Below, piece after piece: positions 60,604 to 64,000 of a stretch of DNA of 64,000 bases (within the stretch, counting starts at the first letter, position 1; every line of letters begins with the position of its first letter). Location of the stretch: NCBI GenBank assembly GCA_029258515.1, contig JARHYK010000014.1, positions 62,001 to 126,000 of the forward strand. Direction: 5' to 3'. The stretch comes from Clostridia bacterium (GTDB taxonomy: Bacteria; Bacillota; Clostridia; TANB77; CAG-508). Position numbers and translations under genes: made by a program. The notes under the pieces are model-generated. The model ran no database searches, was not told where the DNA came from, and saw only the letters and a program-made list of their open reading frames with translations.

Positions 60604-61707
60604 TTACGCCTCCTTTTGAGCTTCTTCAATAGAACCTTTAATTAAAATAGGACATATATTCTTAATTTGCTCTTTTAACTTTTCATTTATATTTTTTCTT
60701 TCCTTATAAACATTATAAATATTAACTATATTTTTTTGAATATTTATATCAACAATAGGTATCTTGACTTTAATTAAATCATCCCAAGTAAACGTTTCTC
60801 TAGCACTTCCCCACGAATGAAATCTCGCATATCTATCAAATTCCGCCCTATTTAAAAACATAATTAAATATTCAGGAAGTAAAAATTTCTCATTTGTATA
60901 AAATACTTCATTTACAGAAGTAACAACTATATCCTCGTTCGTATTATTAAAAGCATTACAAAATACTTTTTCATTATGAGTGGTTTGTACAAAACTGATT
61001 TGACGTGGTTTTACTAATTTATAATTTGATAATTCATTACGATTAACCTTTGATGTTGGTTCTCTAAATTCTTTACTAGTACTAACACCCATAACATTTT
61101 TTGTTCCATTTGGGCCATTTCTAATATCCTGCCTAATTATATAATCTCCAATTTCTGCAGAATCATTTTTTCTTCTTAAATCTTCAATATATGCATCGCA
61201 TAATAGTTTCATATCCTCAAGACCTCTATCATAACTCTTTTGATTTTCACACATAGCATTATATATATCTACATATTTTTGTTGAATTTCAATACTTGGG
61301 AGCTCTATTTCAAATTCAGACAAATTACTAATTCTAAAATAATTACGTGCAGATCCCATAGCTTCAAACCAGCATTTACGTGCAAATTCATCTCTTTTTA
61401 TGAATAAATTAAGATATTCCGTAAGTAATATATCCGTACGTGAAACGTAAAATACTTCATACAAAGAAGAACAAATAGCTTTATCCCAAAATATATTAAG
61501 CGCAATTGAATTTAATTCCATTCTAGCTGGATTAAATACAAAATCATTTTTATAATATACATTATATAAAGAAAGATCAGCTCCTTCTTGTTTAGGTAAT
61601 ATAAAACCTTCACGAGATACTCCTCTTATAGGTAAATCTTCAACTCCATCATATTTTTCTCTTCTTTGTTCTATTAATTCTCCTAATTTATATTTAATCA
61701 ATTTCAT
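60604..61707 (-). CDS. hsdS: Type I specificity subunit (HsdS)
   Basis: The ATG at 61707 follows AGGGGG; the open frame to 61734 lies inside hsdM. 367 residues with two target recognition domains, each ended by a conserved helix: first half SARNYFRISNLSEFEIELP, second half SARETFTWDDLIKVKIP, the usual internal symmetry. It determines which DNA sequence is methylated and cut. No inverted second hsdS or recombinase is nearby, so there is no sign of phase variation. Confidence 0.92.
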   Translation of the reverse strand: MKLIKYKLGELIEQRREKYDGVEDLPIRGVSREGFILPKQEGADLSLYNVYYKNDFVFNPARMELNSIALNIFWDKAICSSLYEVFYVSRTDILLTEYLNLFIKRDEFARKCWFEAMGSARNYFRISNLSEFEIELPSIEIQQKYVDIYNAMCENQKSYDRGLEDMKLLCDAYIEDLRRKNDSAEIGDYIIRQDIRNGPNGTKNVMGVSTSKEFREPTSKVNRNELSNYKLVKPRQISFVQTTHNEKVFCNAFNNTNEDIVVTSVNEVFYTNEKFLLPEYLIMFLNRAEFDRYARFHSWGSARETFTWDDLIKVKIPIVDINIQKNIVNIYNVYKERKNINEKLKEQIKNICPILIKGSIEEAQKEA

Positions 61708-63298
61708 AATTAATCCCCCTAAAAGCATCTTCAAGCATTTTTTGAGATTTTTTTTCTATTTTCATAATTTCTTTCATTTCATTTTGAATACGAGCCATCT
61801 CTTTAGAAAAATCAATATCAAGATCATGATCAATAAATTCAATATATTTACTTGGTATTAAAGTCCATCCTTTTTCTTTTATTTCATCTATATCTACACT
61901 TCTATAAAGTTCTGGAAATTCGTATTTTTCTCCATCAGTTCCTTCAGATTGCCAAATATGGTAAAAATTTGATACTTTTTTGATTTGTTCTTCATCCAAT
62001 TGAACTTTCTTTTTATTTTCACCTTTTACAGAATTGTCTGTCCAAGTTCTCAAATCCATAAATAATATTTCATTTTCTCTATTTCGTAAAGTTCTATTAT
62101 GATATATACCACCTTTTTTATTTTGATTAAGAATCCAAAGTGTAACACTTATATCTGTTGTAATAAATAATTCTCTTGGAAGTACAATAATTGCTTCTAT
62201 CTTATCCTTTTGAATTAACTTTTTACGAATTTCTAAAGTATCACTATCATTTAAAGCACCATTTGCAAGTAAAAATCCTGCAACACCATCTGTTTTTTTC
62301 AAATGCGAAAGCATATGTAATATCCATGCATAATTAGCATTACTTTCTGGAGGAATAGCATACTCTGCCCATCTTGAATCATCAGCGAGATTAGAATTAT
62401 ACCAGCCTTTCAAATTAAAAGGTGGATTAGCCATTATATAATCAAAATCTATACCTTTATGTAGATCTTTCGTAAAAGTAGATTCATAATCATTTCCTAA
62501 ATTATGACTTATTCCTCTTAAAGCTAAATTCATCTTAGCTAATCTATACGTAGCAGCCTCTTTTTCTTGGCCATAAACATTAATTTTACTAATATCTCCT
62601 TGCTTAGATTTTACTAGGTCAGCACATTGTATAAACATACCACCTGACCCACAACATGGATCATATAAAGTTCCATCATATGGTTCTATTAAAGATGCTA
62701 TTAATTTAACTACATCATGTGGTGTATAAAATTCTCCTTCTTCTTTTGTTGCATTTACAGCAAATTCTTTCAAAAAATATTCATATACACGACCTATAAG
62801 ATCTTTTTCTTCCCCAAATGTCTTATGAGATATTTTATTTACTTCATCTACTATTTTTTTAATATCATTAGCAGCTAAATTTCTTTGAGTAAATGTACCT
62901 TCAACAAAACATCCTTTCAATTGTTCGCTACTATCATTAATAACTTTCAATGCATTGTCCAGAGCAACATTTAATTGTGTTGCTGGAGTATTTATAATCT
63001 CACTCCATCTAGCCTCTTTAGGTAAATAATATGTTCCATCAGTAAAAGTGGCATCTTCAAAAAAAGCCTTTCTTATATTTTCATCATCTGGATTTAAATT
63101 TTGCTCAATCAATTTCTTCCTTAAATTCTCTATCCCATCTTCATATTTTTCTCCAATAAATCTAAGAAAAACTAAAGTTAACATCATATCTCTTTTTTCA
63201 AAAAAAGAACCAGAATTTCGAGCAGCTCTTAAATAATCTCTACAATTAAATAGAATTTTATCTAAATTTAATCTTTCTTCTTTTACTTTTTTTGCCAT
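61694..63298 (-). CDS. hsdM: Type I methyltransferase subunit (HsdM)
   Basis: 534 residues. N-terminal HsdM domain, then the N6-adenine methylase: YDPCCGSGGMFIQ (SAM-binding motif I, about 213-225) and YIMANPPFNLKGW (motif IV NPPF, about 285). C-terminal coiled part contacts HsdS. First gene of the operon; its 3' end overlaps hsdS by 14 bases. Confidence 0.95.
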   Translation of the reverse strand: MAKKVKEERLNLDKILFNCRDYLRAARNSGSFFEKRDMMLTLVFLRFIGEKYEDGIENLRKKLIEQNLNPDDENIRKAFFEDATFTDGTYYLPKEARWSEIINTPATQLNVALDNALKVINDSSEQLKGCFVEGTFTQRNLAANDIKKIVDEVNKISHKTFGEEKDLIGRVYEYFLKEFAVNATKEEGEFYTPHDVVKLIASLIEPYDGTLYDPCCGSGGMFIQCADLVKSKQGDISKINVYGQEKEAATYRLAKMNLALRGISHNLGNDYESTFTKDLHKGIDFDYIMANPPFNLKGWYNSNLADDSRWAEYAIPPESNANYAWILHMLSHLKKTDGVAGFLLANGALNDSDTLEIRKKLIQKDKIEAIIVLPRELFITTDISVTLWILNQNKKGGIYHNRTLRNRENEILFMDLRTWTDNSVKGENKKKVQLDEEQIKKVSNFYHIWQSEGTDGEKYEFPELYRSVDIDEIKEKGWTLIPSKYIEFIDHDLDIDFSKEMARIQNEMKEIMKIEKKSQKMLEDAFRGINYEID

Positions 63299-63491
63299 TT
63301 TAATATCCTCCCAAAAATTTTATAATAATATCCAATAATAATCATAATAAATATATATAATTCTTTCTTACCGTATTTAAATATAATACATATATATCAT
63401 ATATAAATTATTTTTTCAAATATTTTCCTATTTTTTGTAAATATTTGTCGAATTTTCTTGGTATAAAATTGGGATTTTTTACACAAGGAAT
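63299..63491. other. Promoter region of the type I operon
   Basis: AT-rich. TGTCGAA occurs at 63446-63452. No hairpin terminator with a convincing stem was found for the upstream relaxase-like gene. Confidence 0.4.
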
Positions 63492-64000
63492 TTATAATAT
63501 TAGCTTTTTCTTTTCATTCTGTCTAGCAAATTCTTTTATCTTTTCCTTTACTTCTATACTTTCCTTCTCAATTTTTTCACAAGTTTTAATCTCTTTTCTT
63601 AAACTTGTTATCCTATCTGAAACCTCCATTATTTCTTTAGTAACTTCATCTTTTTCTTCATCTAACTTAAGATTATATCTTTTATAATAAAGTCTATTTC
63701 TTTCATTTAAAGTTTTATTTAATTTATCTTGTTTTAGTTCTTTAATTGCTTTCCCATCTTCAATTGTTTCTATTTTGTATTTACAAGTAAATCTAATTAT
63801 TTCAGAATACATATCCATCTTCTTAACTTCAGCTCTCATTTCAGGTGTTAATTTATGTTTTTCATTATATTTAGGATATAGTTTTAATAAATATCTGTAG
63901 TAATAATAAAGTGCTATTATTCCTTTAGGTTTGTATTTCTTTTTATATTCATTTTTTCTTGAATAATATTTACATTTACTTGTTTTATAAAATACTGGTC
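63492..64000 (-). CDS. Relaxase-like mobilisation protein, C-terminal part (runs off the window)
   Basis: The frame is open from 64000 to the stop at 63492, with no need for the internal ATG at 63839. Visible residues include GIIALYYYYRYLLKLYPK, MRAEVKKMDMYSEIIRFTCK and a charged coiled C-terminus. This looks like the helical tail of relaxases from mobilisable elements of Firmicutes (LxALYxxYxYLL, EVKKLDxxSEQVRFL). The catalytic N-terminus with its His triad would be right of the window, so the identity is provisional. It suggests that the defence genes ride on an integrative mobilisable or conjugative element. Confidence 0.55.
   Translation of the reverse strand, partial: PVFYKTSKCKYYSRKNEYKKKYKPKGIIALYYYYRYLLKLYPKYNEKHKLTPEMRAEVKKMDMYSEIIRFTCKYKIETIEDGKAIKELKQDKLNKTLNERNRLYYKRYNLKLDEEKDEVTKEIMEVSDRITSLRKEIKTCEKIEKESIEVKEKIKEFARQNEKKKLIL

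Noticed and set aside
60604-61707. Phase-variable hsdS
   Set aside because: Only one hsdS, no inverted copy and no recombinase gene nearby.
1-64000. CRISPR array, retron, prophage structural genes, rRNA
   Set aside because: No regularly spaced repeats, no reverse transcriptase, no capsid or tail proteins and no rRNA sequence were found on either strand.

Overview
The window is AT-rich, low-GC DNA from a Gram-positive anaerobe, most likely a gut-type member of the Clostridia. The support is a Spo0E-like regulator, MutS2, a YmfF/YmfH-type M16 peptidase pair, a desulfoferrodoxin-type superoxide reductase, FtsZ, CCA-encoding tRNA genes and AAGGAGG-like ribosome binding sites. Nearly every gene lies on the minus strand. 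The main plus-strand exceptions are a GGDEF protein (21.6-23.3 kb), a 58-residue membrane protein (32.8 kb) and a 94-residue protein (33.6 kb).

Left part, 1 to about 20 kb, is ordinary chromosome. Reading leftward from 20 kb it holds: an elongator-type tRNA with anticodon CAT; a five-gene envelope glycolipid cluster (flippase-like membrane protein, two GT8-type glycosyltransferases, two PlsC-like acyltransferases); tRNA-Tyr; an unidentified structured RNA with its own promoter and terminator; a pentapeptide-repeat protein; an FtsZ that lacks the usual C-terminal tail; a lipoprotein-like protein; a radical SAM enzyme; a tightly packed run thyA-dfrA-dCMP deaminase-mutS2-DnaJ-like-superoxide reductase; rpsU; two M16 peptidases; a Spo0E-like regulator; and a frameshifted SNF2/SWIM helicase cut by the window edge.

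Middle part, about 20 to 35 kb, is a patchwork. It holds a pair of translationally coupled unknown genes, an IS30 relic, a two-domain GGDEF protein, two DUF2207 membrane proteins, an ECF sigma/anti-sigma pair, a PH-domain protein, a nested pair of IS481-like elements, an IS3-family element that sits in the loop of a transcription terminator, and two decayed tRNA 3'-half scars (26.3 and 33.25 kb) each next to what looks like the last codons of an integrase. These scars mark past integration of mobile elements at a tRNA gene with anticodon CAT.

Right part, 35 to 64 kb, is a defence island, all on the minus strand and probably cargo of an integrative element, since a relaxase-like gene runs off the right edge. 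In transcription order: hsdM-hsdS-hsdR (type I restriction-modification), a DUF262/DUF1524 (GmrSD-like) gene split by a stop codon, a 971-residue protein of unknown function, a roughly 1,690-residue DEAD/DEAH-DUF1998 helicase broken by a one-base insertion inside its Walker A motif, a NERD-domain SF1 helicase, a broken Fic gene, a frameshifted HEPN-type gene, a second broken copy of the same Fic gene, an OLD-family ATPase-TOPRIM nuclease, an intact Fic-HTH protein with a likely operator, and a 1,204-residue protein ending in a PD-(D/E)XK-like nuclease motif. The 971-residue protein + DUF1998 helicase + NERD helicase set is the best candidate for an undescribed or divergent defence system. It recalls Druantia (DruE carries helicase and DUF1998) but the partners are not recognised. 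Several genes here carry single frameshifts or stops, so the island is either decaying or affected by assembly errors.
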